From Martelella mediterranea DSM 17316 (lineage in GTDB: Bacteria > Pseudomonadota > Alphaproteobacteria > Rhizobiales > Rhizobiaceae): a stretch of DNA of 64,000 nucleotides. Within the stretch, counting starts at the first letter, position 1. Each line of letters opens with the position of its first letter. Made by a program: the position numbers and the translations under genes. Positions 43,619 through 52,340 of this stretch are shown piece after piece. The stretch covers positions 4,482,001-4,546,000 of the forward strand of contig NZ_CP020330.1 of assembly GCF_002043005.1 (NCBI RefSeq), in the 5' to 3' direction. Under the pieces are notes generated by a model. That model worked only from the letters and a program-made list of their open reading frames with translations. It did not search any database and was not told the DNA's origin.

Positions 43619-45136
43619 CTACCCGGCTTCAAGTTCATACCAGCGGTAGACCTCCGCCGGCGTGTCATGGACTTTCAGCACATCGATCATCATACGGTAC
43701 AGGTTTGCGGCGATGGCGGCGTCCTCGATCGGCGCCTGCTGGCGCGGATCCGCCTTCAAGTCATACAGCCGGGTGCCGAGATCATCGAAGCCCTTGCCGT
43801 CATTATAGGGCACACGCTTGGCGTCGCGGCGTGCTTCGATCGCGAGCACCGGAACGCCTTTCGTAAAATCGAAGCCCGGATGAAGCCGCGCGGTGCGCAG
43901 TTCCTCGATCGTGAACGGGGCCGTCATGTGGTTCGCAACAAGCGTATATTCGCTGAGGCCCTCGCGGGAAAGGTCCGGCGGATAATGGTAGAGCGCGTGT
44001 GCGCCATCGGTCACGCCGATGGGGCCTGAAAAAACCCCGAAGACGGCCGCATCGCGGATGGCCTCATCGCGCGCCAGGAGCGGCATGATGCTTCGCCCGG
44101 TCACCTCCTGCGGCACGTCCAGACCGTGGATATCCATGAAGGTCGGCATCAGATCGGTCGTCTGCGTCAGATGCTTGCGGCGAGTGCCCGCATGTTGCTG
44201 GTGATCGGGATGATGGATCATCAGCGGAATGTGGGATACCTCGTCATAATAGGGCATTCGGCATTTGCCCCACCAGTCATGTTCGGAAAGCAGGAACCCG
44301 TGGTCAGTCGACAGCACGACGCATGTGTCCTTCCACATATCGTGTTCGTCCATATAGTCGATCAACCTGCCGAAATATTCATCGCACATGGCGACGAGCG
44401 CCGCGTAGTTCGCGCGGATCTCCGCGATTTCCTCGGGGCTTTCAGTCACGCGGTCATAATGCGGCCAGTCGAGCACGCCGCCATTGTAGCCCGTCTCGTA
44501 GGCTGCCTTGAAACGGTCGGGCGCGTGGAAGGGTTCATGAGGATCGAAGCACTCCAGCATCAGGAACCAGTCGTCGGCCGTACGGTTGCGGTCGAGGAAC
44601 TCGAAGGCCGATGCGAAGCATCGCGGGCCGGGAAAATCCTCTTCCGCCACGATTGTCTCGCGATTGATCGCGTGCTGCAAACGCTTGTCAGGCTTCTCGG
44701 TGTTGTAATGGCGCGCATCGAACTTTTCCCGGATTCGGTCCAGCGGCGGCTTCACCATGGCAACCCAAGGATCGTATTCCTGTCCGCGGATAAAATCGTA
44801 GCTTGAAAAGCGCGTGTGAAACCCATGCCCGCCATCCTCGAAATAATGCAGATGGTCCGTGATCAGATGGGTGTAGACGCCGCTCCGCTTCATGATATCG
44901 GCAAAGGAATTGTCGAATGGTTCCAGAGGTCCCCATGAGCGGTGGGTGAAGTTCAGACGCCCCCCATGCATGTCGCGACGCGCGGGCATGCAGGGCAGCG
45001 AGCCGACATAGTGACTGTCGAACGTCACCGCGCGGGCGGCGAAACGATCGAAGTTCGGCGTCTTCACCGCAGTTCCGCCGTAAGCGCCGAGCGCGGCGCG
45101 GTTCAGACTATCAAACAAGACGAAAATGGTTCTCAT
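43619..45136 (-). CDS. Cytoplasmic sulfatase (formylglycine-dependent)
   Basis: The 505-residue enzyme belongs to the alkaline-phosphatase-like sulfatase superfamily. The metal-site start is FVLFDSLNRAALGAYGG. The formylglycine motif C49-M-P-A-R53 is followed by RDMHGGR, and the second metal site is in VVLSTDHGFLLSEHDWWGK. There is no signal peptide, so it should act in the cytoplasm on an imported substrate. It is next to, but separate from, the GntR-controlled sugar operon and converges with gntR. A sulfated monosaccharide is the likely substrate; N-sulfoglucosamine hydrolase-like and phosphonate hydrolase-like activities are alternatives. Confidence 0.87.
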   Translation of the reverse strand: MRTIFVLFDSLNRAALGAYGGTAVKTPNFDRFAARAVTFDSHYVGSLPCMPARRDMHGGRLNFTHRSWGPLEPFDNSFADIMKRSGVYTHLITDHLHYFEDGGHGFHTRFSSYDFIRGQEYDPWVAMVKPPLDRIREKFDARHYNTEKPDKRLQHAINRETIVAEEDFPGPRCFASAFEFLDRNRTADDWFLMLECFDPHEPFHAPDRFKAAYETGYNGGVLDWPHYDRVTESPEEIAEIRANYAALVAMCDEYFGRLIDYMDEHDMWKDTCVVLSTDHGFLLSEHDWWGKCRMPYYDEVSHIPLMIHHPDHQQHAGTRRKHLTQTTDLMPTFMDIHGLDVPQEVTGRSIMPLLARDEAIRDAAVFGVFSGPIGVTDGAHALYHYPPDLSREGLSEYTLVANHMTAPFTIEELRTARLHPGFDFTKGVPVLAIEARRDAKRVPYNDGKGFDDLGTRLYDLKADPRQQAPIEDAAIAANLYRMMIDVLKVHDTPAEVYRWYELEAG

Positions 45137-45350
45137 GAATGCTCCTTCCGCAGGAATATGGCGGAGCTATCCATGAAATGATAATGAATGTTGGTTGGCC
45201 CGCAATAACTGAAAGATATCGCCCTGACCCGGCCCGTGCCCGGTTCCCGGCATATTGAGAATCCCCAGGCCTCCGGGCGACCGACCGCGCGCGAACCGTC
45301 GCCGAAAAGAAACGCCTGAGCCGCCCCCACGCTGACGGAAAACCTCTCGT
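45137..45350. other. Intergenic region upstream of the sulfatase gene
   Basis: The first 50 bp next to the sulfatase start are AT-rich and include GAAATGATAATGAATG, a possible promoter area for that gene. The remainder is GC-rich, includes GTGCCCGGTTCCCGGCAT, and looks like a decayed member of the palindromic repeat family. I see no convincing gene here. Confidence 0.4.
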
Positions 45351-45375
45351 TGCCCGGGACAGGCCCGGGCATGAC
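45351..45375. repeat. Half of a palindromic intergenic repeat
   Basis: TGCCCGGGACAGGCCCGGGC followed by ATGAC matches the right end of the element at 5217-5370, with CCCGGG in place of CTCGGG in the hairpin arms. Its left partner may be the degenerate GC-rich stretch at about 45230-45255. Confidence 0.5.
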
Positions 45376-45390
45376 GAAGCCTACTCAACA

Positions 45391-45417
45391 AAAGAAAGGG
45401 GCGGATCGCTCCGCCCC
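45391..45417 (-). terminator. Rho-independent terminator of leuC
   Basis: GGGGCGGA (45398-45405), a TCGC loop and TCCGCCCC (45410-45417) form a perfect 8-bp hairpin. On the minus strand it is followed by TTTCTTT. It is 40 bp after the leuC stop, in the right orientation. Confidence 0.8.
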
Positions 45418-45456
45418 CTGCTCAATGGCTTATGAAAAATGGACCGTACTGGTCGC

Positions 45457-46866
45457 TTACTTCCAGTCGCGGATGTCCACGAAATGGCCCTCGATGGCGG
45501 CGGCGGCGGCCATGGCGGGCGACACCAGATGGGTGCGGCCCTTGTAGCCCTGACGGCCCTCGAAATTGCGGTTCGAGGTCGAGGCGCAGCGCTCCTCCGG
45601 CTTCAGCCGGTCGTCGTTCATCGCCAGGCACATGGAACAGCCCGGCTCGCGCCATTCGAAACCGGCCTCGAGGAAAATCTTGTCGAGGCCTTCGGCTTCC
45701 GCCTGTTCCTTGACGAGTCCGGAGCCCGGCACGATCATGGCGTTGACAGTGCTTGCCACCTTGCGGCCCTTGGCGACGGCGGCGGCCGCGCGCAGATCCT
45801 CGATGCGGCCATTGGTGCAGGAGCCGATGAACACGCGGTCGACGGCAACGTCAGTCATCTTGGTTCCGGGCGTGAGCCCCATATATTTCAGCGCCCGCCA
45901 CTTGGAGCTGCGCTTGTTCTCGTCCTTGATGTCGTCCGGGTTCGGCACTTCGCCGGTGATGGCGATGACATCTTCCGGAGACGAGCCCCAGGATACGATC
46001 GGCGGCAGGTTGGCGGCATCCAGCACCACCACGCGGTCATATTCCGCGCCCTCGTCAGTCGTCAGCGACTTCCAGTATTCAACCGCCTTGTCCCAGGCCT
46101 CGCCCTGAGGCGCGCGCGGACGGCCCTTGATGTATTCGAAGGTTTTCTCGTCCGGCGCGATCAGGCCGGCGCGGGCGCCGCCTTCGATCGTCATGTTGCA
46201 GACCGTCATGCGGCCTTCCATGGAAAGGTCGCGGATCGCCTCGCCGGCGAACTCGATGACATGGCCGGTGCCGCCTGCCGTGCCGATCTCGCCGATGATC
46301 GCCAGAATGATATCCTTGGCGGTGACGCCTTCCGGCGCCTTGCCATCGACGCGCACCAGCATGTTCTTGGCCTTGGACTGGATCAGCGTCTGGGTGGCGA
46401 GCACATGCTCGACCTCCGACGTGCCGATGCCGTGCGCCAGCGCGCCGAAAGCGCCATGCGTCGAGGTGTGGCTGTCGCCACACACGATCGTCATGCCCGG
46501 CAGCGTGAAGCCCTGTTCGGGGCCGACGATGTGGACGATGCCCTGGCGCTTGTCCTTTTCGGAGTAATATTCAACGCCGAAATCGAGCGCGTTCTGCGCG
46601 AGGGCGGCCACCTGGATGCGGCTTTCCTCGTTCTTGATGCCGTTGACGCGGTCCGGCGTGGTCGGGACGTTGTGGTCGACGACGGCAAGCGTCTTGACCG
46701 GCGCGTGGACCTTGCGGCCCGCCAGACGCAGCCCTTCGAACGCCTGCGGACTGGTGACTTCATGCACCAGGTGGCGATCGATGTAGATGAGACAGGTGCC
46801 GTCATCCTGGCTGTCGACCAGATGATCGTCCCAAATCTTGTCGTAAAGTGTGCGCGCTTTGCTCAT
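45457..46866 (-). CDS. leuC: 3-isopropylmalate dehydratase large subunit
   Basis: LeuC, with LeuD, isomerises 2- to 3-isopropylmalate in leucine synthesis. The 469-residue protein has the aconitase-family [4Fe-4S] ligands in [14 protein letters not shown] and CSMCLAMN. It begins [19 protein letters not shown], as in other Alphaproteobacteria. [20 protein letters not shown] and [15 protein letters not shown] are also diagnostic. The length is normal. ATG 46866 was preferred to an ATG five codons upstream because of the conserved N-terminus. It is followed by a strong terminator; leuD is not in this window. Confidence 0.97.
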   Translation of the reverse strand: MSKARTLYDKIWDDHLVDSQDDGTCLIYIDRHLVHEVTSPQAFEGLRLAGRKVHAPVKTLAVVDHNVPTTPDRVNGIKNEESRIQVAALAQNALDFGVEYYSEKDKRQGIVHIVGPEQGFTLPGMTIVCGDSHTSTHGAFGALAHGIGTSEVEHVLATQTLIQSKAKNMLVRVDGKAPEGVTAKDIILAIIGEIGTAGGTGHVIEFAGEAIRDLSMEGRMTVCNMTIEGGARAGLIAPDEKTFEYIKGRPRAPQGEAWDKAVEYWKSLTTDEGAEYDRVVVLDAANLPPIVSWGSSPEDVIAITGEVPNPDDIKDENKRSSKWRALKYMGLTPGTKMTDVAVDRVFIGSCTNGRIEDLRAAAAVAKGRKVASTVNAMIVPGSGLVKEQAEAEGLDKIFLEAGFEWREPGCSMCLAMNDDRLKPEERCASTSNRNFEGRQGYKGRTHLVSPAMAAAAAIEGHFVDIRDWK

Positions 46867-46936
46867 GGTTTCATGACCCATATGTCGAGATAAAAGGAAA
46901 AATACGGCGGGAAGCCGACTGTGACGCTGAAGGCGA

Positions 46937-47062
46937 TCAGCTAAGTCGGGCGTTGAGCGCGCCGGAAATCATCGCAAAGAACCGTCCCGGCAGGCGCTTC
47001 CTGTCCTGCAGAACGAAGGGCCGCGGCGATACGGCCTGATTGCGATGGTCTATGGTCCTCAT
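46937..47062 (-). CDS. Possible small protein upstream of leuC
   Basis: This open frame of 41 codons lies between the amino-acid permease gene and leuC. It would encode a basic peptide beginning [16 protein letters not shown] and ending in GALNARLS. Only a weak ribosome site precedes it. A short hairpin, GGTCC-TCAT-GGACC (47054-47067), overlaps its start, which could affect its translation. It contains too few leucines to be a classical leu leader peptide. It may be chance; the otherwise gene-free 269 bp here holds no other clear element. Confidence 0.25.
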   Translation of the reverse strand: MRTIDHRNQAVSPRPFVLQDRKRLPGRFFAMISGALNARLS

Positions 47063-47135
47063 GGACCGGGTTATTAACAGCTTTCCGCGGGGACGGCAAT
47101 CACTTCCGGCGCGGCTCAAAACCGGCCCGACCCCG

Positions 47136-47990
47136 TCACGCTGGCGGGAAAACGCCCGGGGAGGCATCGCGCGCAAGTCTGGCCTTCTGCCGCATCCGGC
47201 GTTCGATGCCGCGCAGGATCAGCGACAGGCCGATGGTCAGCAGCAGGTAGATATAGGCGACGATCGAATAGGTCTCGAAGAAGCGGAACGAGCTTGCCGC
47301 ATAGACCTTGCCCATCTGGGTGATATCGGCGACGCCGAGCACGGACACCAGCGAGGAATCCTTCACCATCGACACGAAATCGTTGGAGAGCGGCGGGAAG
47401 ATGGTGCGGATCGCCTGCGGAAACACGATCAGCCGGAACCGCTGAAACCGGGTAAGGCCCAGCGCCTGTGCGGCCTCGATCTGGCCCTCGTCCACCGCCT
47501 GGATGCCGGCGCGGAATATTTCCGCGATGAAGGCTGCGTAACCAATGGTGAGCGCGATGATCGCCCGCCACATCAGCGAGAAATCCCGCACCACGATCTT
47601 ATCCATCACGCCGGAATCGATCAGCGGTGTCAGCAAGAAATTGGCAAATGCCACCATGGCCGGCGCGCCGACGAAGGCGACGTAGAACAGCAGCACCAGG
47701 ATCGGTATGCCGCGAATGATCTCGACATAGAAACGCGCGGACTGGCGCAGCGCCACATGGCCTGAAAGCCCCATCAGCGCGATCGCCATGCCGATGACCG
47801 TTGCCAGCGCGAAGGCGACCAGCGTCACGAACACGGTGACGCCGATGCCCTTGGCGACGATCGCGAACACCTGAGCGTAAAGCCCGTTGACTGCAATCGC
47901 GATGCCTGCGGCGCCGGCGAGCGCCAGGAAGGCGTAAAGCCACCACGGCCGCTCGCCCGCATTGCCGGCAGGCAGTTTCTGGAAGCTCAT
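47136..47990 (-). CDS. Polar amino acid ABC transporter permease (HisM/GlnP family)
   Basis: The 284-residue membrane protein has the HisMQ permease core: VTVFVTLVAFALATVIGMAI, YVEIIRGIPILVLLFYVAF and the EAA-loop region AAQALGLTRFQRFRLIVFPQ. An extra hydrophobic segment near the N-terminus (about 16-36) gives about six helices. It follows the binding protein gene by 7 bp. There is no ATPase gene in the pair, so the importer must borrow one encoded elsewhere. Leucine-type substrates cannot be inferred from leuC proximity alone. Confidence 0.92.
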   Translation of the reverse strand: MSFQKLPAGNAGERPWWLYAFLALAGAAGIAIAVNGLYAQVFAIVAKGIGVTVFVTLVAFALATVIGMAIALMGLSGHVALRQSARFYVEIIRGIPILVLLFYVAFVGAPAMVAFANFLLTPLIDSGVMDKIVVRDFSLMWRAIIALTIGYAAFIAEIFRAGIQAVDEGQIEAAQALGLTRFQRFRLIVFPQAIRTIFPPLSNDFVSMVKDSSLVSVLGVADITQMGKVYAASSFRFFETYSIVAYIYLLLTIGLSLILRGIERRMRQKARLARDASPGVFPPA

Positions 47991-47997
47991 GGCCCGC

Positions 47998-48798
47998 CTA
48001 CTGACCCATGGCGTAATCGACGAACCATTTCTGGTTCAGCGCATCGAGCGTGCCGTCGGCCGCCATATCGGAGATCGCGGCATTGAACGGCGCCACGAGA
48101 TCCGAACCGGGCGGGAAGATGAAGCCGAAATCCTCGGCGCCGAGCGGCTCGCCGATCAGCTTCAGCGCGCCGTTCGAGACTTTCACATAGCCGTTGGCGG
48201 CCGTGCTGTCGGTCAGCGCCAGATCGACATCGCCGATCCTCAGAGCCTGGATCGCCGCTCCGATGGTTTCGTAAAGCTTGATGCGCCGGTTCTGCTCGTC
48301 GCCGTCCAGCACCTCGTAGACGGCGGTGTAGAACGGCGTGGTGCCGGGCTGGGAGCCGATCAGGCCGTCCTCGAAGGCCGCGAAGCTTTCTGCATCGTCG
48401 AATCGGTCCTCGTCGCCGCGCGCCAGCATCATCATTTCGGAATGCATGTAGGGCTCGGAAAAATCGACCATCGCCTTGCGGTCGTCGCGGATGGTGATGC
48501 CGTTCATGGCCATGTCGTACTGGCCGTCATGGATCGCCTGGATCATCGCGTCCCAGCTTGTCGTGGTGTATTCGATATCGAGGTTCAGACGCTTTGCGAT
48601 CTCGGCGACCGCGTCATATTCCCAGCCGATCGCCTCGCCGGTCTTGGGATCGATGAATTGCAGCGGCGGATAGGTGTTTTCGGAAACGACGGTGACAGTC
48701 CGTCCGCCAAGGTCGGGCAGTTCGGCGGCAAAGGCCGGGCTTGCAAACGCGCCCAGCGAAACCAGAACCGCGGCGCAAAGGGCGCGTCTCGACAGCAT
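47998..48798 (-). CDS. Amino acid ABC transporter periplasmic binding protein
   Basis: The 266-residue protein has a Sec signal peptide ([20 protein letters not shown], cleaved near PAFAAE). A type II periplasmic fold (SBP_bac_3) follows: [48 protein letters not shown] and VDFSEPYM. Such proteins bind polar amino acids, with an Arg in ITIRDDR holding the substrate carboxylate. ATG 48798 has AAGGAG upstream. It is the first gene of the two-gene transporter unit. Confidence 0.92.
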   Translation of the reverse strand: MLSRRALCAAVLVSLGAFASPAFAAELPDLGGRTVTVVSENTYPPLQFIDPKTGEAIGWEYDAVAEIAKRLNLDIEYTTTSWDAMIQAIHDGQYDMAMNGITIRDDRKAMVDFSEPYMHSEMMMLARGDEDRFDDAESFAAFEDGLIGSQPGTTPFYTAVYEVLDGDEQNRRIKLYETIGAAIQALRIGDVDLALTDSTAANGYVKVSNGALKLIGEPLGAEDFGFIFPPGSDLVAPFNAAISDMAADGTLDALNQKWFVDYAMGQ

Positions 48799-48891
48799 GC
48801 TATAACTCCTTGCAGCAGATGATTGCCGCAAGGTGTCATATCCGGACGTAACCGCGCAAGCCCGGCGCAGCCCGAAACCGCTTCAGCGAGA

Positions 48892-49074
48892 TCAGTGCAG
48901 GCGCTCGCTTTGCTTCTCGGTCTCTTCAAGGGGGCGTCGACTGGAGGGATCAGGATCGTCTTCACTCAGGAATTCGAACACGTCGCGCGTGAGCGCTCTG
49001 GCGTGCAGCACGGGTGTGGCAATGGTTCCCAGCGTCGGGGTTGCGCCAGCCACTTTGGCGCGCTTCATGAACAT
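48892..49074 (-). CDS. Possible small protein between rplS and the amino-acid transporter
   Basis: A 60-codon frame opens with MFMKRAKVAGATPTLG, has GGAG 7 nt upstream of the ATG, and ends in an acidic, charged tail (FLSEDDPDPSSRRPLEE). The middle, ATPVLHARALTRDVFEFL, could be an amphipathic helix. No family was recognised. The frame extends upstream to 49197 but with poor ribosome sites. The 447-bp intergenic region otherwise holds only the rplS terminator and, next to 48799, the transporter promoter region. Confidence 0.4.
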   Translation of the reverse strand: MFMKRAKVAGATPTLGTIATPVLHARALTRDVFEFLSEDDPDPSSRRPLEETEKQSERLH

Positions 49075-49191
49075 CTCTGCTCCGTTTCGCCGGTCGTCTT
49101 TCGGCGGCAATCGGCTTTTCGTTTCAAGGACGCTGTAGATAGGAAGCGATTTCGACTTTTTCTTGTCAAACAAAGCCGCCGCAACCCGGAA

Positions 49192-49221
49192 ATGCAAAAG
49201 AGCCGCGCGATGGCGGCTCTT
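49192..49221 (-). terminator. Rho-independent terminator of rplS
   Basis: AAGAGCCGC (49198-49206) and GCGGCTCTT (49213-49221) form a perfect 9-bp hairpin with a 6-base loop. On the minus strand the second arm runs into TTTTGCATTT. It lies 26 bp after the rplS stop. Confidence 0.85.
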
Positions 49222-49246
49222 CAGCTATGCGAATTCTACTGGAAGC

Positions 49247-49714
49247 TTATGCTTCGTTCGCCTTTTCGGCGGCAGCGGCTTCCTTCTCGGCCTTGGCGGC
49301 GGCGCGGGCTGCGGCCGCAATTTCGCGGGCTTCGTCGTTCAGGCGACGCGAACGCACCGAGGTGTTCTCGGCAATACGGGCCGACTTGCCGCGACGGTCG
49401 CGCAGGTAATAAAGCTTGGCGCGACGGACCTTACCGCGGCGAACGACTTCAACGCCCTCGACCTGCGGCGAGTAAACCGGGAATACGCGCTCGACGCCTT
49501 CGCCGTAGGAAATCTTGCGAACCGTGAAGTTCTCGTGGATGCCGCCGCCGGAACGGGCGATGCAGACGCCTTCGAAGGCCTGCACGCGGGTGCGGGTGCC
49601 TTCCGTGACGCGAACATTGACGCGCACGGTGTCGCCAGCTTCGAACGGGGGCAGTTCGCGCAGTTCGTTGATGCGCGCGGTTTCTTCAGCTTCGAGCTGC
49701 TCGATGATGTTCAT
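49247..49714 (-). CDS. rplS: 50S ribosomal protein L19
   Basis: L19 sits at the 30S-50S interface. The first 115 residues match the family: [51 protein letters not shown] and [20 protein letters not shown]. About 35 extra C-terminal residues are rich in Ala, Lys and Glu, an extension often seen in Rhizobiales. A 178-bp gap upstream leaves room for its own promoter, separate from the trmD operon. Confidence 0.97.
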   Translation of the reverse strand: MNIIEQLEAEETARINELRELPPFEAGDTVRVNVRVTEGTRTRVQAFEGVCIARSGGGIHENFTVRKISYGEGVERVFPVYSPQVEGVEVVRRGKVRRAKLYYLRDRRGKSARIAENTSVRSRRLNDEAREIAAAARAAAKAEKEAAAAEKANEA

Positions 49715-49892
49715 CGGTCTTACCTCTTGTCAGTCTTGCTTCAACAGCCAGAGCGCCCGACAATCATCCTTTGGTCAAAGCCGCCGGATTGGCCTCAAAG
49801 GGCCGGAGCGTTACGCGGTTCTTCATTTAGGTAACCGGAAACACCGGTCAGGGCGGGCCTATAGACGATTTTTCGGGGCCTGTCACCCCTTT

Positions 49893-50417
49893 TCAGCGGC
49901 TTTCCCATTCCGAGCGCAGCAGGCTCATCATGCATGTGTCCCAGCGCTCGTTCAAAAACCGCGCCGAAGAGCGGCGAACCCCTTCCATGCGGAACCCGAA
50001 GGCCTGATAGGCGCGGATCGCCGTTTCATTGAAATCATAGACATTCAGTTCGACCCGCTCGATCGAAGCGTCCTTCAACGCCTCGTCCACAAGACAGGTC
50101 AGCATCGGTCGCGCAAGTCCCTGCCCCCGGTGCGCGGGCGCAACCACGATGCGGCAGAGCCGGGCGACGCCATCGAAATGATCATAGAAAATCTCGCAAT
50201 GGCCAACCACAGCATCGCCCTTTCTCGCCGTGAAGTAGACCCATGCGGGGCGCTCGCCGGTTGAAAGCGCGAGCATCGCGCGCATCTGTGCCGCATCGAG
50301 CGGAAAGGTAAGCCGCGTACTCCCCCACTGGGCAAGCGCACGCGCATTGGGAAACCAGCCCGCAAGCGTTTCGAAATCATCTTCGGTAAACGGAACCAGC
50401 CGCACCGGTTCAGACAT
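49893..50417 (-). CDS. GNAT family N-acetyltransferase
   Basis: The 174-residue protein has the GNAT core, with motif A in [20 protein letters not shown] (about 93-112). Motif B is near [20 protein letters not shown]. These segments bind acetyl-CoA. Its start overlaps the trmD stop by 8 bp, so it belongs to the rimM-trmD unit. RimJ/RimL-like proteins acetylate ribosomal proteins, and the location among ribosome genes is suggestive, but no substrate can be named. Confidence 0.88.
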   Translation of the reverse strand: MSEPVRLVPFTEDDFETLAGWFPNARALAQWGSTRLTFPLDAAQMRAMLALSTGERPAWVYFTARKGDAVVGHCEIFYDHFDGVARLCRIVVAPAHRGQGLARPMLTCLVDEALKDASIERVELNVYDFNETAIRAYQAFGFRMEGVRRSSARFLNERWDTCMMSLLRSEWESR

Positions 50418-51099
50418 CGTCACCCTCCAACAGGTCCGGCCGTCGCGCGCGAGTCAATTCAAGCGCCTGTTCATGCCGCCATTTGTCGATCGCGGCGTGA
50501 TTGCCGGAGGTCAGCACCTCGGGAATGCCCTGCCCTTCCCACTCGGCAGGCCGGGTATAATGCGGATGTTCCAGAAGGCCGTTCTCGAAGCTTTCATGGG
50601 TGCCGGATTCGGCATTGCCCATCACGCCCGGCAGGACCCTGACGACCGCATCGAGCAGCGTCAGCGCCGCCGGTTCGCCGCCCGACAGGATATAGTCCCC
50701 GATCGAAACCTCCTCGAGATTGCGCCCGTCAATCACCCGCTGGTCAACGCCCTCGAAGCGGCCGCAGACGATAACCGCACCGGGGCCTTCGGCCAGCTCC
50801 CGCACCCGCTGCTGCGTCAGCGGCCGTCCGCGCGGGCTCATCAGCAGCCGGGGCCGGGCGTCATCGCCGGAAACGGCGTCGATCGCCTTGGCCAGAACGT
50901 CGGCGCGCAGCACCATGCCCGCCCCGCCGCCGGCAGGCGTATCGTCGACGCTTCTGTGCCTGTCCTCGGCAAAATCGCGGATATTGACGGCATCGAGCGA
51001 CCAGTCGCCGCGCTCGGCAGCCTTGCCCGCGAGCGAGAAGCCCAGATGGCCAGGAAATATCTCCGGGTAGAGCGTCAGCACTGTTGCCTTGAAGCTCAT
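50410..51099 (-). CDS. trmD: tRNA (guanine-N1)-methyltransferase
   Basis: TrmD methylates G37 next to the anticodon of several tRNAs to prevent frameshifts. The 229-residue SPOUT enzyme has the knot motifs [34 protein letters not shown] and [20 protein letters not shown]. It begins [20 protein letters not shown]. The ATG at 51099 lies 10 bp after the rimM stop; a longer frame upstream overlaps rimM and was rejected. Gene order rimM-trmD is conserved in bacteria. Confidence 0.97.
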   Translation of the reverse strand: MSFKATVLTLYPEIFPGHLGFSLAGKAAERGDWSLDAVNIRDFAEDRHRSVDDTPAGGGAGMVLRADVLAKAIDAVSGDDARPRLLMSPRGRPLTQQRVRELAEGPGAVIVCGRFEGVDQRVIDGRNLEEVSIGDYILSGGEPAALTLLDAVVRVLPGVMGNAESGTHESFENGLLEHPHYTRPAEWEGQGIPEVLTSGNHAAIDKWRHEQALELTRARRPDLLEGDDV

Positions 51100-51109
51100 G
51101 GCGCGGCCT

Positions 51110-51676
51110 TCACGCGCCGCCGGCGCCGGGAAAATCCGGGTTGTCATCGTCGTTTTCGTCGATCAGGCCGGCGGCCACCGGATCGATCAGGATGCGCCCG
51201 TCCTCGAAATCCACCTCCAGCACCGCGTTCTCGTTGAACGGGATCAGCACCGGGCGGCGGCCGGGGCCTTTCAGCTCCAAGAGATCGCCGGCGCCGAAAT
51301 CGAACACCGCGCTGACCGCGCCGTAATTGTTGCCGGCGTCGTCGAAAACGTCGAGGCCTTCGAGATCGGCATAGAAATATTCGTCGTCGTCGAGCTCGTC
51401 GTCGGGCAGGTTCTCGCGTTCGATGTAGAGGTCGAGACCGCGCAAGCCCTCGGCGGCGGTGCGGTCATTGACCCCGCGAAAGCGGATTACCACCATGTTG
51501 TTCTTGCCCGGCCGGATTTCGAGAATCTCGAAACTGCGGCCGTCTTCGGCATGAAGATGGCCGTAATCGCCGACGGAAAGCGGATTGGCGCTGAAGCAGC
51601 GCACCCGCACATCGCCGCGCAGCCCCTGCGCCGCGCCGATGCTCGCCATCAATACCGGGTCTTTCAGCTTCACCAT
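51110..51676 (-). CDS. rimM: Ribosome maturation factor RimM
   Basis: RimM assists assembly of the 30S head by binding S19. The 188-residue protein has the N-terminal barrel ([20 protein letters not shown]) and a PRC-barrel half ([40 protein letters not shown]). Its C-terminus is acidic ([12 protein letters not shown]). ATG 51676 follows GGTGGGA. It lies between rpsP and trmD, as in most bacteria, although here a terminator-like hairpin and a palindromic repeat separate it from rpsP. Confidence 0.95.
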   Translation of the reverse strand: MVKLKDPVLMASIGAAQGLRGDVRVRCFSANPLSVGDYGHLHAEDGRSFEILEIRPGKNNMVVIRFRGVNDRTAAEGLRGLDLYIERENLPDDELDDDEYFYADLEGLDVFDDAGNNYGAVSAVFDFGAGDLLELKGPGRRPVLIPFNENAVLEVDFEDGRILIDPVAAGLIDENDDDNPDFPGAGGA

Positions 51677-51721
51677 GGTCCCACCTCGAAATTTATCTAT
51701 GCCGTTTCGGGCCAAAGGAAA

Positions 51722-51749
51722 AGGGCCGGACGCGAGCGCCCGGCCTTTT
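51722..51749. terminator. Terminator-like hairpin between rpsP and rimM
   Basis: AAGGGCCGG (51721-51729) and CCGGCCTTTT (51740-51749) form a strong GC hairpin flanked by A and T runs, so it could work on either strand. On the minus strand it would end rpsP transcription before rimM. Its position inside an otherwise conserved operon suggests partial termination. Confidence 0.55.
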
Positions 51750-51770
51750 ATCAGCTACCCCATTCCCGGC

Positions 51771-51849
51771 GTCACCCTCGGGCTTGACCCGAGGGTCCAG
51801 GCGACGTTCTCCGAGCGGCCTGGATGCTCGGGTCAAGCCCGAGCATGAC
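51771..51849. repeat. Palindromic intergenic repeat, compact form
   Basis: The two ends, GTCACCCTCGGGCTTGACCC and the inverted copy ending GGGTCAAGCCCGAGCATGAC, are near-exact inverted repeats. The inner parts, CCAGGC and GCCTGG, also pair. Only 17 bp separate the arms. Each arm also forms its own hairpin (CTCGGGCTTGACCCGAG). It is a shorter relative of the element at 5217-5370. Confidence 0.7.
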
Positions 51850-51925
51850 CCACGAGAGAACGAGGCATTACAAGCAATAGCGCAGCACCCTGCCCCAAGG
51901 CAGCACCGATGCGCCGGCCCCCGCC

Positions 51926-52309
51926 TTATTCCGAAGCTTCGGCGGTCGCTTCGGCAGCGGCAGCGGCGGCTTCTTCGGCCTTCTGCTTCTTCTCGGCGGC
52001 GCGCTCTTCGGCCTTCTTGCCAGGCTTTGCCTTGTTCGGGTTGTTGCGGGCCTTGCGCTCGACAATGCCGGCTTCGGCGAGGAAACGAAGAACACGGTCG
52101 GTCGGCTGGGCGCCGGTGCCGAGCCAGTACTTCACGCGCTCTTCATCGAAGGTGACGCGCTCTTCCGAATCCTTCGGCAGCATCGGGTTCCAGTGGCCGA
52201 GCTTCTCGATGAAGCGGCCATCGCGCGGGGAGCGCTCGTCGGCGGCGACGATGTGGTAGTACGGACGCTTCTTGGAGCCGCCGCGGGCGAGACGAATCTT
52301 GATTGCCAT
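51926..52309 (-). CDS. rpsP: 30S ribosomal protein S16
   Basis: S16 is an early-assembly protein of the 30S subunit. The 127-residue protein has the conserved start [20 protein letters not shown], followed by [27 protein letters not shown] and [16 protein letters not shown]. About 40 C-terminal residues form a Lys/Glu/Ala-rich extension common in Rhizobiales. It follows the chorismate mutase gene by 31 bp. Confidence 0.97.
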   Translation of the reverse strand: MAIKIRLARGGSKKRPYYHIVAADERSPRDGRFIEKLGHWNPMLPKDSEERVTFDEERVKYWLGTGAQPTDRVLRFLAEAGIVERKARNNPNKAKPGKKAEERAAEKKQKAEEAAAAAAEATAEASE

Positions 52310-52340
52310 TTTCTTTTCTCCTTAGGTGGCCTGTTTGGCC

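Noticed and set aside
48833..49138. Plus-strand open frame of about 100 codons upstream of the amino-acid binding protein gene
   Set aside because: It covers the promoter region of the divergent strand, is rich in Ser and Arg, and lacks a ribosome site; the minus-strand frame at 48892-49074 is more gene-like.
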